A stretch of 64,000 nt of DNA from Ignavibacteriota bacterium. GTDB lineage: Bacteria; Bacteroidota; Ignavibacteria; Ignavibacteriales; Ignavibacteriaceae. The notes under the pieces are model-generated. The model did not search any database. It was not told the DNA's origin and was given only the letters and a program-made list of their open reading frames with translations. This document shows positions 55,169 through 63,897 of the stretch, in pieces. How positions within the stretch are numbered: the stretch's first letter is position 1; every line of letters begins with the position of its first letter. The position numbers were made by a program, and so were the translations under genes. The stretch covers positions 248,001-312,000 of the forward strand of contig CP053446.1 of NCBI GenBank assembly GCA_013285405.1. Direction: 5' to 3'.

Positions 55169-55732
55169 ATGGAAATCACTGAAACAATTTATATAAAATC
55201 AAGAAGCGAATGGCGAACCTGGTTAAAGAAAAATTTCAAAACAAAAAAAGAAATCTGGTTTATTTTTCCGAGTAAAGCTTCAGGTAAAAAAAGAATTTCG
55301 TATGAAGATGCTGTTGAAGAAGCTTTGTGCTTTGGCTGGATTGACAGCACGGTAAAGAAAATTGAAAAAGATAGTCACGTTCAAAGATTCACTCCGAGAA
55401 ATCCGAAAAGCAAATACTCGCAGTTAAATAAAGAAAGATTAAAGAAATTGTTAAAATCGAAAAAGGTCATCGCATCAATTAAAATAACTCTCGATGATCT
55501 GGAAAATGAAAAATTTATTTTTCCAATTGATATCATTGACGAAATAAGGAAGAATAAAGAGGCATGGAAGAATTATCAGAAATATTCAGAATCTTATAAA
55601 AGAATTCGTATTGCATTTATCGATGGTGGCAGACGAAGACCTGAAGTTTTGAAACAAAGATTGACATACTTTATCAGGATGACTGAAAAGAATAAACAGT
55701 ACGGTACACCCGGAATAGAAAAATATCTTTAA
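55169..55732 (+). CDS. YdeI/OmdA-family protein
   Basis: A 187-residue protein of the bacteriocin-protection YdeI/OmpD-associated family. Signatures: SRSEWRTWLKKNFKTKKEIWF near the start, VEEALCFGWIDSTVKKIEKD and RFTPRNPKSKYSQLNKERLKKL. The C-terminal region has the Omda-type DGGRRRPEVLKQRLTYFIRM. It may protect against cationic peptides, as reported for family members; that role is not shown here. It lies 64 bp after the YCII gene. Confidence 0.85.
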   Translation: MEITETIYIKSRSEWRTWLKKNFKTKKEIWFIFPSKASGKKRISYEDAVEEALCFGWIDSTVKKIEKDSHVQRFTPRNPKSKYSQLNKERLKKLLKSKKVIASIKITLDDLENEKFIFPIDIIDEIRKNKEAWKNYQKYSESYKRIRIAFIDGGRRRPEVLKQRLTYFIRMTEKNKQYGTPGIEKYL

Positions 55733-55894
55733 TATTCATCTTTACCTCTTATTCTTATTCAAAATATCCTTTTCTAAATTTTCAGGGGTTTCATAAAAAT
55801 AAATTATACGACTTTATTCTTTTTTAATATTTATTATATTTAATCTATGAGTTAGATTTCAGAAGTATCAAAACTTTCGGGAGGCAAGAAACAA

Positions 55895-57172
55895 ATGCCA
55901 AAAACAGATTTAAGCAACGAAGTGAAAATAGAAGAAGGTAAAGGCAAGAGTATCTTTTTTATCACTTTAATTCTTGTTATCGGTGTAGTAATAATTTTTA
56001 TTTACTCAATTGCACATGGCGCCGATAAGTTTTTATCCATTCTCAGTATATCCGCTATAATTGCTTTAACAAGTGCAATTGTTGGTGCGTTCATCGGATT
56101 CATTTTTGGAATACCCAGAACTCCAGCCGCCAAAGATTCAGAAAATATCGGAGCCAATACTAATCTCGAAGAAATTTCAGACTGGATTACAAAAATAATA
56201 GTTGGTGTGAGCCTGGTTCAATTGAATCAGTTAAGCGATGGAATTTATAAAATTGGTAATACGCTTTCGCAGGGAATGGGAGGACAGCCAAGCTCGTTTG
56301 TTTTTTCTGTTTCAACAATGATATTTTATTTCGTTGGTGGATTTTTTCTCGGGTATCTGTGGAGTAGAATTTATCTGCCAAAAATATTATTAACTTCCAT
56401 GGAAGAAGGATATAGAAGAAAGATAAAAGAAAAAGAAGATGAATTGATGGAAACACAATCCCTGGTAGATGATAAAAATATTAATATCGATATCAGGAAG
56501 GAAGTTGAGTCATTATTATTGCAATCCGATCCGAAAAATTATAAAGATTTTAAAGGTGAAGATTTTACAAAGGATAAATTGCAAACGCTCATTAATAAAA
56601 TCATTGATAAGTTTGAAAATAATGATGCACAAATATTATTCGGACAAATTATTATCGCTTTATATAATATCAGAAATTACAATTTAATTAATGAGCTTGC
56701 TGATCAATATAAAAAGGATATTGACATTAGTTATAGTACCTGGACAGACATTGCACTGGCGAATATGAATTTATATAACACCAACAGAGATAAAGAATAT
56801 TACAAACGAATGAACGAAGCAATTGTAAACACACGAAAATCTATTTCCGATTACGGTGTTACTTATGCAATTGAATTATATTTTGAATTAATCGATTTAA
56901 CCATTGCAATCCAGGATAAAGATGAGAAGATTAAATCACGGGCTGAAGAAAACATTCAGTCAATACTTGATGAACTAAAATTAAAACCCGATGTTGCAGC
57001 TTTCGAAGCAATTAATTATATGAACAAAAATGAAGTCATACCAAGATGGATGGATTACAATAAATTATTACGGGATAATTTTGCTGAAGCATACAACCAA
57101 ATTGATAAGAAGAGTAAGACGTACAAGGAATCAAATCCTGACCAGACGAAATATTATCAGACAGAAGCATAA
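55895..57172 (+). CDS. membrane protein with a FGIPR...NTNLEEISDW domain and helical cytoplasmic region
   Basis: A 425-residue protein not assigned to a known function. Two helices (about 18-43 and 46-70) precede the loop FGIPRTPAAKDSENIGANTNLEEISDWITKIIVGVSLVQL, and a third helix follows (about 130-155, IFYFVGGFFLGYLWSRIYL). From residue ~165 to the end it is charged and helical, in a TPR-like way, with about eight helices (AQILFGQIIIALYNIRNYN, ...TWTDIALANMNLY). The loop recurs in membrane-anchored proteins I associate with bacterial conflict systems. A cytosolic sensing role is inferred. Ribosome site GGGAGG lies before the ATG. Confidence 0.65.
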   Translation: MPKTDLSNEVKIEEGKGKSIFFITLILVIGVVIIFIYSIAHGADKFLSILSISAIIALTSAIVGAFIGFIFGIPRTPAAKDSENIGANTNLEEISDWITKIIVGVSLVQLNQLSDGIYKIGNTLSQGMGGQPSSFVFSVSTMIFYFVGGFFLGYLWSRIYLPKILLTSMEEGYRRKIKEKEDELMETQSLVDDKNINIDIRKEVESLLLQSDPKNYKDFKGEDFTKDKLQTLINKIIDKFENNDAQILFGQIIIALYNIRNYNLINELADQYKKDIDISYSTWTDIALANMNLYNTNRDKEYYKRMNEAIVNTRKSISDYGVTYAIELYFELIDLTIAIQDKDEKIKSRAEENIQSILDELKLKPDVAAFEAINYMNKNEVIPRWMDYNKLLRDNFAEAYNQIDKKSKTYKESNPDQTKYYQTEA

Positions 57173-57567
57173 TTGTATTTTGGATTTCCCGATTATTGCG
57201 CAATATTGATATGATTCAATCAAAATTTAAGAATAGGGTTATAGACTAATTACAAACACATTAGCTTGCTTGCGAATCCTAAAATCTTAAATCGTGAAAT
57301 AAGATCAGAAAATTATTCCCGGATAAAACTAAAGCTTCTTAAAAAATTTTCAGCATTTATTTTTTTTGCTGCCTGTTTGTTTTTTAAATTATAACACTTG
57401 ATGACACAACTGTTTTTAATTAATTTGTATTACAATAAAAAGCATTTGCGTATAACTACCCAAATTGGGTGGATAGACGTAATGTGGTAAGCTAAGAGTT
57501 GGTGGCAACCCTGCGAACGACACAGCGTCAACTCAATATTATTTATAACATTTACAAAGGCAACAAT
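57173..57567. other. intergenic region with cassette-like left boundary
   Basis: The first ~280 bases are AT-rich with no gene. From 57458 it changes: ACCCAAATTGGGT (57458-57470) is a palindrome, then GTTG...CAAC hairpins and GC-richer DNA up to ~57533. A frame opens at 57499 in this stretch but the DUF262 protein should start at 57568. A structured element of like kind follows the gene at 59654-59788. Confidence 0.55.
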
Positions 57568-59607
57568 ATGAGAAGTCTAGACAATCAAATCTTAAAATTA
57601 TTGTCAAACAATGATGTGACTTTCTTTATTCCACCTTATCAAAGAAATTATGAATGGGGCGAAGAAATGTGCGAAATCCTTTATAAAGATATTGAGAAAG
57701 TAGCGAACAGCAGAAACACTCAACACTTTTTCGGAACAGTTATTTATTATGCAGAAAGCACAATTTTAGGACAACCCGATAAATACATTTTGGTTGATGG
57801 TCAGCAAAGATTGACAACAACTATGTTGTTTTTAATTGCCGCTCGTGATTGCATTACTGATGACTCATTAAAAAACACTATTGATTCAAAATATTTGAAG
57901 AATAATAACGTCAGTGGCGATGTTGAATATAAAATCAAATTAAAACAAGTTGAATCTGACTGGAAAGCATACAAGAATATCATTTTGGGGGAACACTTAG
58001 ATGATAGTGATAAAAAGTCTAATGTTTTTAAAAACTACAAGTTTCTCAAATCAAAATTAGACAAGTTAGAACAGAACTACATCAGGGATTTAATTGAAAA
58101 AGGTTTAGTGAATTTTAATATCGTAACAATTCAGTTAGAACCAGAAAGAAATCATTGGGAAAAGCCGCAAGAAATTTTTGAGAGTATGAACTCGCTTGGA
58201 AAACCGTTATCTCTTTCGGATTTAGTCAGAAACTACTTATTGCTCGGAAAAACTTCCGCTCAACAAAATAATTTGTATCATAATTTTTGGTTAAAAATAG
58301 AGCAAAATTTATCAGGCGATAATAACGCCTTTTCTGTTTCAGCTTTTATTCGTGACTATATGCAGTTGATTGATATTTCGAGTTACAAAAAAGCAACCGA
58401 CTCAAACCATAAAGAACTTTATCGTGATTTTAAAGATTTGTTTGGCGATGACAACCACGAACAACTAATTAAAAAGTTGGCAGAATACTCTAATGAGTAC
58501 GCAATTTTAGCTAGGTATAAATCAAGCGGAAACAATAAAATTGACCAAAAAATTACTGATTTAAGAACACTCAAAGTTTCTGCATTCCATTCTTTCATTT
58601 TAGGAATTTTGCGTTTGAGAACTGATGAAAAAATTATTGATGAGGATTGCTTAGTAATATTGGATGCCATTTTTGTATATGTTGCTCGTAAAAGTATTTT
58701 AGGAATTAGAAAATCAGAAAATAAAGATGCAGCATTATTTTCAAAGTATTTTGATGAATTAGTTTTAGCGACTAATAAGAGAGAGAAAATGTTAGAAATT
58801 TGTTCAAATCAGACTTTTTCCATGAGGCTACCAAATGACAAAGAAGTTCATCAGTTTTTATTAAGTGAAAAATCTAATTTTTACAACTTTGAAAGTGGAA
58901 AGTTTTTGTTTAGTTTGATTGAAGAAAGTCTAACAAAAAATCGTCCTGCCTTAAACGATAAACAATTACAAGTTGAGCATATTATGCCACAAACCTTAAA
59001 TGACACTTGGAAAAATGAACTTGGAGAAAATTATCAAGAAATACACGATAATTACTTGAACAATATCGGAAACCTAACTTTGATTCGCCATAATCAAGAG
59101 TTGAGCAACCATTCTTTCAGAGGGAAAAAAGAGATTTATGAAAATAATGCGGGAATGCAAATTGCCAAAAATAAAATCACTGACCAGCAAAATTGGGGTG
59201 AGGAACAAATTAAAAACCGTGCAGAGTATCTAATTAAAATTATAATTGAAAATATTTTACCGATTGGCGACAACTTAAAAACCAGCAACAACTATTCAAC
59301 AGAAAAAAGAAGTATTGGGAATAGATTATCGTTCGAAAGTTTAGACTTAATCGGTAAGACAATTGTGTATTTTGACGATGCAAATATTGTTGCTGATGTT
59401 ATAGGTAACAAGGAGGTCAAATTTGAAGATAAGATTTGGAGATTATCGCCACTAACTCGTGAAATTGAAACAAGAAAAAATCGCAGAAATCGTTCAGGTG
59501 CTTATTGGGGAGTTAATATGTGGAAATATGAAGGAAGAACTCTTGAAGAATGGATGAATGAAATTAAAAATTACGAAGTTGAAGTTGAAGAAAACGAAAT
59601 AGACTAA
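57568..59607 (+). CDS. DUF262-DUF1524 (GmrSD-like) nuclease with a RAMA/DUF4357-like C-terminus
   Basis: A 679-residue enzyme, counted from ATG 57568, which follows AAAGG by 8 bases; an ATG-less extension to 57499 encodes non-family residues. The N-terminal DUF262 ParB-like domain has FFIPPYQRNYEWGEEM and VDGQQRLTTTMLFLI (the D-G-Q-Q-R-L-T-T NTP-site motif). The HNH domain is at ~465: QVEHIMPQTLNDTWK ... YLNNIGNLTLIRHNQELSN. The final ~90 residues (LDLIGKTIVYFDDANIVADV ... YWGVNMWKYEGRTLEEWM) resemble the RAMA/DUF4357 module found in modification-linked enzymes. GmrSD and BrxU enzymes cut DNA with modified bases. A modification-sensing tail here is inferred. Confidence 0.85.
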   Translation: MRSLDNQILKLLSNNDVTFFIPPYQRNYEWGEEMCEILYKDIEKVANSRNTQHFFGTVIYYAESTILGQPDKYILVDGQQRLTTTMLFLIAARDCITDDSLKNTIDSKYLKNNNVSGDVEYKIKLKQVESDWKAYKNIILGEHLDDSDKKSNVFKNYKFLKSKLDKLEQNYIRDLIEKGLVNFNIVTIQLEPERNHWEKPQEIFESMNSLGKPLSLSDLVRNYLLLGKTSAQQNNLYHNFWLKIEQNLSGDNNAFSVSAFIRDYMQLIDISSYKKATDSNHKELYRDFKDLFGDDNHEQLIKKLAEYSNEYAILARYKSSGNNKIDQKITDLRTLKVSAFHSFILGILRLRTDEKIIDEDCLVILDAIFVYVARKSILGIRKSENKDAALFSKYFDELVLATNKREKMLEICSNQTFSMRLPNDKEVHQFLLSEKSNFYNFESGKFLFSLIEESLTKNRPALNDKQLQVEHIMPQTLNDTWKNELGENYQEIHDNYLNNIGNLTLIRHNQELSNHSFRGKKEIYENNAGMQIAKNKITDQQNWGEEQIKNRAEYLIKIIIENILPIGDNLKTSNNYSTEKRSIGNRLSFESLDLIGKTIVYFDDANIVADVIGNKEVKFEDKIWRLSPLTREIETRKNRRNRSGAYWGVNMWKYEGRTLEEWMNEIKNYEVEVEENEID

Positions 59608-59653
59608 ACTTGACAACACAAAACGATAGACAAAATAAAAAGACAGAAGGGCA

Positions 59654-59788
59654 GCCGATAACAGCGGTTTGGCGTAATGGCGGGTGCAGTGCTTCGTATG
59701 ACGGTTTTCTGCTAGATTCAAGTGCAGCTCTTCTATTGAACTTTTGTGCTAAAAATCCCCACCTTCGGCAATACGTAAACCGTTACCT
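59654..59788. repeat. structured noncoding element after the DUF262 gene
   Basis: TAACAGCGGTTTGGCG... at 59659 and ...ACGTAAACCGTTA at 59774 form long imperfect complementary arms. Inner arms include GATTCAAG...TTCTATTGAAC. It is GC-richer than its surroundings. The shape resembles a recombination or attC-type site, but the exact RYYYAAC/GTTRRRY core is not met. A frame open across 59610-59798 is not believed to be a gene. Confidence 0.55.
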
Positions 59789-60735
59789 CAATTTCTAAAA
59801 CCTCTCAAAAATTCTTCAACACTCATTCTCTTCTTTCCTTCCTGTTGAAGTTCAAGAATTTTTAAAGCATTTTTTCCGCAGCCGATTATTAGTTCATTCC
59901 GTCGGGAGCCGGATTTGTCAATTTTTGTTTGTTCAATCTGAAATGGTTTCAGATCATTTCTTCCCATTACCTGTGTTTTATAAATCTTTATCACTTTATC
60001 ATTGTAAATAAAATAAGCACCCGGATAAGGAGAAAGTCCTCGAACAAGATTATGAATTTCTTCAGCAGATTTGTTCCAATTAATAAGACAAGTTTCTTTT
60101 GTAATTTTTGGTGCCGGTGAAGCAAGCGAATCATCCTGTTGTTTCAATTCATATTTTCCTGATTCTCCGAAGGAGTCCTGTCGGACAATAAGTTTAACTG
60201 TTTGAAGAACAAGCTTTGCACCAAGTTCGCTCATTCTATCGTGGAGCGTTTCAAAATTATCATCAAGATTAATCTGAACTTTTTCCTGTAGATAAATATT
60301 TCCGGTATCAACTTTTTCTGCAAGCTTGAAAGTAGTTAAACCTGTTTCTGTTTCACCATTTATCAAAGCCCACTGGATTGGTGCTGCACCACGATACTTC
60401 GGAAGATAAGATCCGTGAAGATTAAACGAACCGAACTTTGGAATTTCAAAAACTTCTTTCGGTAAAATTCTGAATGCGACAACTACAAATAAATCGGGTT
60501 GCAGCGATTTCATTTCTTCAATGAATTCTAAATTGCCTTTTAATTTTTCCGGTTGATAAACTGGTAAGTTGTATTCAACTGCAAATTGTTTTACCGGAGT
60601 AAATGAAACTTTTTGTCCCCTTCCCCGTTCTTTATCCGGCTGAGTAACAACTGCTGAAATTTTATAATTATAGTCGAGAAGAATTTTAAGTGAAGGTATA
60701 GCAAAATTCGGAGTACCCATGAAAATAATGTTCAT
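59788..60735 (-). CDS. fmt: methionyl-tRNA formyltransferase with an 8-residue insert
   Basis: A 315-residue enzyme that formylates initiator Met-tRNA. Landmarks: IIFMGTPNFAIPSL, VAFRILPKEVFEIPKFGSFNLHGSYLPKYRGAAPIQWALINGE (the SLLPxYRG-type loop with catalytic N and H), TGLTTFKLAEKVDTGNI, and SPAPKITKETCLINW. Between TVKLI and ESGKYELKQQDDS-like sequence there is an extra VRQDSFGE, encoded by a 24-base repeat (60163-60186) that keeps the frame. It follows def by 7 bp on the same strand, the usual def-fmt order. Confidence 0.95.
   Translation of the reverse strand: MNIIFMGTPNFAIPSLKILLDYNYKISAVVTQPDKERGRGQKVSFTPVKQFAVEYNLPVYQPEKLKGNLEFIEEMKSLQPDLFVVVAFRILPKEVFEIPKFGSFNLHGSYLPKYRGAAPIQWALINGETETGLTTFKLAEKVDTGNIYLQEKVQINLDDNFETLHDRMSELGAKLVLQTVKLIVRQDSFGESGKYELKQQDDSLASPAPKITKETCLINWNKSAEEIHNLVRGLSPYPGAYFIYNDKVIKIYKTQVMGRNDLKPFQIEQTKIDKSGSRRNELIIGCGKNALKILELQQEGKKRMSVEEFLRGFRN
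60163..60186. repeat. 24-base in-frame repeat insert in fmt
   Basis: The stretch contains CTCCGAAGGAG (60166-60176), complementary to the core CTCCTTCGGAG at 3710-3720. Its length is a multiple of three. On the minus strand it encodes V-R-Q-D-S-F-G-E between the Rossmann and C-terminal domains. Confidence 0.7.
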
Positions 60736-60742
60736 AGCAGGT

Positions 60743-61306
60743 CTATTTAATTAAATAATCATTTGACTCGCTGAAAGGGTACTCGATATCAAGTTTGCGC
60801 TTCTTAATTTTTTCAAGATGTTTTTTATACTGCTTCTTCAAATCATCACTAAAATAATCAATAAATAATACACCCTGCAGATGATCATACTCATGTTGAA
60901 TCACACGAGCTAACAACCTGTCAGCTTCAATTGTGTGCTCTTTCATATCAACATCGTAAAAAGAAACGGAAACATTTTCCGGTCGTATTATTTCTTCGCG
61001 CAATTCAGGAATGCTCAAACATCCTTCTTCGATAGAAGTTGTTTCATCCGATTTAGAAATAATTTTAGGATTAATCATCACAATAGGTTTGAAATTTTCA
61101 TAACCCTCAACCGGCGAAATATCAGCAACAAAAATCTGTTTGTTCAATCCTATCTGATTTGCAGCCAGTCCGACTCCGTTTGCATTACGCATAGTATCAA
61201 ACATATCCGTTATGATTCCGATTATTTTATCATCAATATCAGTAACGACTGCTGTTTTTTTCCTTAATATTTTATCACCGCAAAGGGTGATTGGAACGAT
61301 TGACAT
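60743..61306 (-). CDS. def: peptide deformylase
   Basis: A 187-residue metalloenzyme that removes the formyl group from new proteins. The three motifs are GVGLAANQIGLNK, EEGCLSIPELRE (metal Cys) and QHEYDHLQGVLFIDYF (metal His pair and catalytic Glu). It lies just before fmt, so formylation and deformylation genes are coupled. A TAATTTTG (61344-61351) upstream on the minus strand is a possible -7 element with a weak -33. Confidence 0.95.
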   Translation of the reverse strand: MSIVPITLCGDKILRKKTAVVTDIDDKIIGIITDMFDTMRNANGVGLAANQIGLNKQIFVADISPVEGYENFKPIVMINPKIISKSDETTSIEEGCLSIPELREEIIRPENVSVSFYDVDMKEHTIEADRLLARVIQHEYDHLQGVLFIDYFSDDLKKQYKKHLEKIKKRKLDIEYPFSESNDYLIK

Positions 61307-61406
61307 AAATTTATTAAATAATTGAATTGCTTAATATTCTATACAAAATTAAATACTGCAAGTGGAATAAAGAAACCAGTAAATCATCTAACATAAAATT
61401 TTGCTT

Positions 61407-61435
61407 AAATATATACTTACTTTTTTCAAAGTAAG
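61407..61435. promoter_or_regulatory. hairpin and shared 12-mer upstream of the second AbrB/VapC pair
   Basis: CTTACTTT (61416-61423) and AAAGTAAG (61428-61435) form an 8-bp inverted repeat with a 4-base loop. The adjoining AAATATATACTT (61407-61418) is identical to 20367-20378 in front of the other VapBC pair, but in the opposite orientation to its genes. Confidence 0.4.
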
Positions 61436-61453
61436 ATAAATCACAGGTTTTAA

Positions 61454-61485
61454 CTTGACTTACATTTTCCATATCGATATGTTTG
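61454..61485 (+). promoter_or_regulatory. promoter of the second AbrB/VapC pair
   Basis: CTTG (61454-61457), a 20-base spacer, then TATGTTTG (61478-61485). It matches the TTG / TAnnTTTG consensus and lies 23 bases before the antitoxin ATG. Confidence 0.65.
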
Positions 61486-61508
61486 TGTAAAAGTATGTAG
61501 AGAAAAGT

Positions 61509-61715
61509 ATGACAACAGTAATAATATCACCCAAATATCAGATCGTTATTCCAAAAATTATAAGGGAAAGACTTAATCTTAAACCTGGTCAGAAACTGCA
61601 AATTATTAATGTCGGAGATAAAATTGAGTTCGTGCCAATTCAAGATATAAAACAAGCAAGAGGTTTTCTTAAAGGAATAGACACGAACATCAAACGTGAA
61701 AGTGACCGCGAATGA
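61509..61715 (+). CDS. AbrB/MazE-type antitoxin
   Basis: A 68-residue antitoxin. The swapped-hairpin domain is TTVIISPKYQIVIPKIIRERLNLKPGQKLQIINVGDKIEFVPI, a classic SpoVT/AbrB pattern, with a short charged tail (GIDTNIKRESDRE). It ends in a 4-bp overlap with the PIN toxin. It is not close to the VapB at 20109 in sequence, so the two pairs are independent. Confidence 0.9.
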   Translation: MTTVIISPKYQIVIPKIIRERLNLKPGQKLQIINVGDKIEFVPIQDIKQARGFLKGIDTNIKRESDRE

Positions 61716-62083
61716 ATTTAGTAGATTCATCGGCATGGATGGAATATTTTGCGGGTGGCAAAAATGCAAAACACTTTGCACCTATTATTCAGGATTTAAA
61801 AAACCTTGTAGTATCCGTTATAAATATTTATGAAGTTTATAAAAAGATAAGTCAGCATCGTGATGAAAATAGTGCTATTCAGGCAATTGCGGTTATGCAG
61901 CAAGCTGAAGTTTTAGAAATTACATCCCAGATCGCTATTGAAGGCTCGAAAATCAGTATCCAAAATAAAATTCCAATGGCTGATTCCCTAATAATTGCAA
62001 GTGCAAGAAGTGTAGGAGCAAAGATCTGGACTCAGGATTATGATTTCAAAGGATTAGATAATGTAATGTTCTTCAAAAAATAA
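61712..62083 (+). CDS. vapC: VapC-type PIN-domain toxin (second copy)
   Basis: A 123-residue PIN RNase: D5 in MNLVDSSAWMEYF, E41 in VINIYEVYKK, D91 in IPMADSLIIASARS and D109 in WTQDYDF complete the metal site. It overlaps the AbrB-type antitoxin by 4 bp. The sequence differs widely from the VapC at 19714, so the two pairs were probably acquired separately. Confidence 0.9.
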   Translation: MNLVDSSAWMEYFAGGKNAKHFAPIIQDLKNLVVSVINIYEVYKKISQHRDENSAIQAIAVMQQAEVLEITSQIAIEGSKISIQNKIPMADSLIIASARSVGAKIWTQDYDFKGLDNVMFFKK

Positions 62084-62096
62084 GAACTTACTTTAG

Positions 62097-63062
62097 TCAA
62101 GCTAAAAGCTTTCCATCTTTCATCAGCATTTTTCCATCCATCCAGACAGTCGGCTTCTTCACAACGCCGTCGAGATGAATCGGAACATTTACACTTCCGC
62201 CCATCGAAACATTATTGCCAAGTGCAATGTGAATTGTTCCCATAACTTTTTCGTCTTCAAGCAGAACACCGCTCAACCTGGCAGAATCATTTGTTCCAAT
62301 ACCAAACTCAGCGATATTTCTTGCTTCTTTACCCACAGAATCTAATTGCTGTTTTAATTTTTTTGCCAGAGTTCCACCGGAAATTTTTGTTGCGTAGCCA
62401 TTCACGACTTCAATTTTGATATTAACATTTTTTATTAGTCCTAATCCTGCGAATGAACCATCAGTAACAAAAACTCCATTAGCTGTTCCTTCAACGGGAG
62501 CTAAAAATGCTTCGCCTGTAGGAAGGTTACCACTTTCACCTTTTGCATGAAATAATCCTTTACTTGCATAAGCTTTTCTTCCTTTAATACTGAATGAAAT
62601 GTCCGTTCCAGCCGGAGCCGTGACTTTAATTTCACTTCCGGTTTCCAGAAGCTCGGTTAGCCTGATTGTTCTTTTTGAAATTGATTTATAATCAGCATTC
62701 ATTCCGCGAATCATCACATCTTTTGTGATTCCGGGAAATGTTGCAATGCGTACTCCTTTTGCTGATGCTGCTCTTCTTGCATTTGTATGAGTTAAAGATT
62801 TTGCAGTCGGACAAAACACGACATCAAATTTTTGCATTAATTCAGTTACTTCAGGAGATGGTTCTTCTCCATTTATCTTACCTGATTTCATTTCGACAAG
62901 AAGCGAAGTATAACCAAGCCTTATTGCATTTTCGTAAAGTGATAGCCCAATTTCTCTTTTTACTTCATCCGTTATTACAAGAATTTTTTCATCTTTCTTC
63001 GCACCCATACAATCGCGTATTGCTATCTGAGATGCAGTATCAAGTTTTGTTATTTTTTTCAT
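62097..63062 (-). CDS. aminopeptidase-like protein of the M29/AmpS-related family
   Basis: A 321-residue protein related to thermophilic M29 aminopeptidases and to the related dihydroxypyridine-dioxygenase-like clan. Features: VITDEVKREIGLSLYENAIRLGY, VVFCPTAKSLTHTNARRAA, GEAFLAPVEGTANGVFVTDGS (metal-site Glu), AEFGIGTNDSARLSG (Glu) and MGTIHIALGNNVSMGG (metal His). These match the usual order of E, E and H ligands. Peptidase activity is likely but not certain. Converges on the VapC gene, with 13 bases between stops. Confidence 0.8.
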   Translation of the reverse strand: MKKITKLDTASQIAIRDCMGAKKDEKILVITDEVKREIGLSLYENAIRLGYTSLLVEMKSGKINGEEPSPEVTELMQKFDVVFCPTAKSLTHTNARRAASAKGVRIATFPGITKDVMIRGMNADYKSISKRTIRLTELLETGSEIKVTAPAGTDISFSIKGRKAYASKGLFHAKGESGNLPTGEAFLAPVEGTANGVFVTDGSFAGLGLIKNVNIKIEVVNGYATKISGGTLAKKLKQQLDSVGKEARNIAEFGIGTNDSARLSGVLLEDEKVMGTIHIALGNNVSMGGSVNVPIHLDGVVKKPTVWMDGKMLMKDGKLLA

Positions 63063-63082
63063 AATTACCCCGATTAAATTTT

Positions 63083-63868
63083 TTAAAGAAGTGGAAAACC
63101 AACGTTAAGTTGAAGTACGGCAGTAAAGCCACCTGATTCAATGAATTTACTTTCAGTCCATATAGCTTGTTCAGGAATTTGCACCGGATTGAGGAACGGT
63201 GTCCCGTTCGCATCATAGACATTATCAACTACCAGAAATGAATAACCGGCTAACCCCTCAAAGCTTACATAATCTTTTATGATCGCTACAATAACTCCCG
63301 TACCGATTGAATATCCTATTACTCCGGAATCACTTTTATATTTGCTTACATCTGATTCGCCAGGTAAGTCAGTAGTTTGTGTGAGAGTTACATTGTTAAA
63401 ATTCAGTGAACCATCAAGAATTTTCCAGCTAATTACTTTTGTAAATTCCCAACCAACATCAAGACCGACTGACCAGCTTTTTAGTGTTAAATCCATTGTG
63501 TGATTGTCAGTATTTGAACTACCGCCGACTGTAGCTTTATCATTTTCATTAAGATATTGGTAAAATCCTTTTGCAGTAATCATAATATTATTCTCAAAGG
63601 TTGCACGAAAAAAATTCAATCCTACTCTGTAGCCATCAGCAGAAGAAAATTCATTCAAAGGCGAATGAACGTATTCGAGTGAATTCCAGAATCTGATATA
63701 TTCATTTAAACCTGCAGGATTGTATTTCTGATAAGAATATCCCCCATAACCGCCAACAAATCCAAGACAACCGAAACCAAATGTCTGGCAATGACAGGGA
63801 ATTGTAAAGGTAATCACAAAAAATATTATTGTTAAAAAATATCCGCTTTTATTCACATCTCTATTCAC
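63083..63868 (-). CDS. hypothetical outer-membrane beta-barrel protein (tandem paralogue)
   Basis: A 261-residue protein of unknown function. It starts at GTG (63868, or 63856) and has a signal peptide (KSGYFLTIIFFVITFTIPCHCQ). The mature part is glycine-rich at first (FGFGCLGFVGGYGGYS) and then beta-strand-like, ending FTAVLQLNVGFPLL. The C-terminus resembles that of the partial gene 30 bases upstream (FFAAAVLTIGIPF), so the two are tandem paralogues of a small barrel family. Confidence 0.62.
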   Translation of the reverse strand: MNRDVNKSGYFLTIIFFVITFTIPCHCQTFGFGCLGFVGGYGGYSYQKYNPAGLNEYIRFWNSLEYVHSPLNEFSSADGYRVGLNFFRATFENNIMITAKGFYQYLNENDKATVGGSSNTDNHTMDLTLKSWSVGLDVGWEFTKVISWKILDGSLNFNNVTLTQTTDLPGESDVSKYKSDSGVIGYSIGTGVIVAIIKDYVSFEGLAGYSFLVVDNVYDANGTPFLNPVQIPEQAIWTESKFIESGGFTAVLQLNVGFPLL

Positions 63869-63897
63869 TGATATTATAATAAAAGCTATTTAAAAAA

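Noticed and set aside
57499..57567. N-terminal extension of the DUF262 protein
   Set aside because: The 23 extra residues lie in structured DNA; the family N-terminus and a ribosome site match ATG 57568.
59654..59788. True integron attC site
   Set aside because: The outer arms do not fit the RYYYAAC and GTTRRRY cores, and no integron integrase is visible.
59610..59798. 62-codon open frame after the DUF262 gene
   Set aside because: It runs through a structured noncoding element and into the fmt stop; the translation shows no protein-like pattern.
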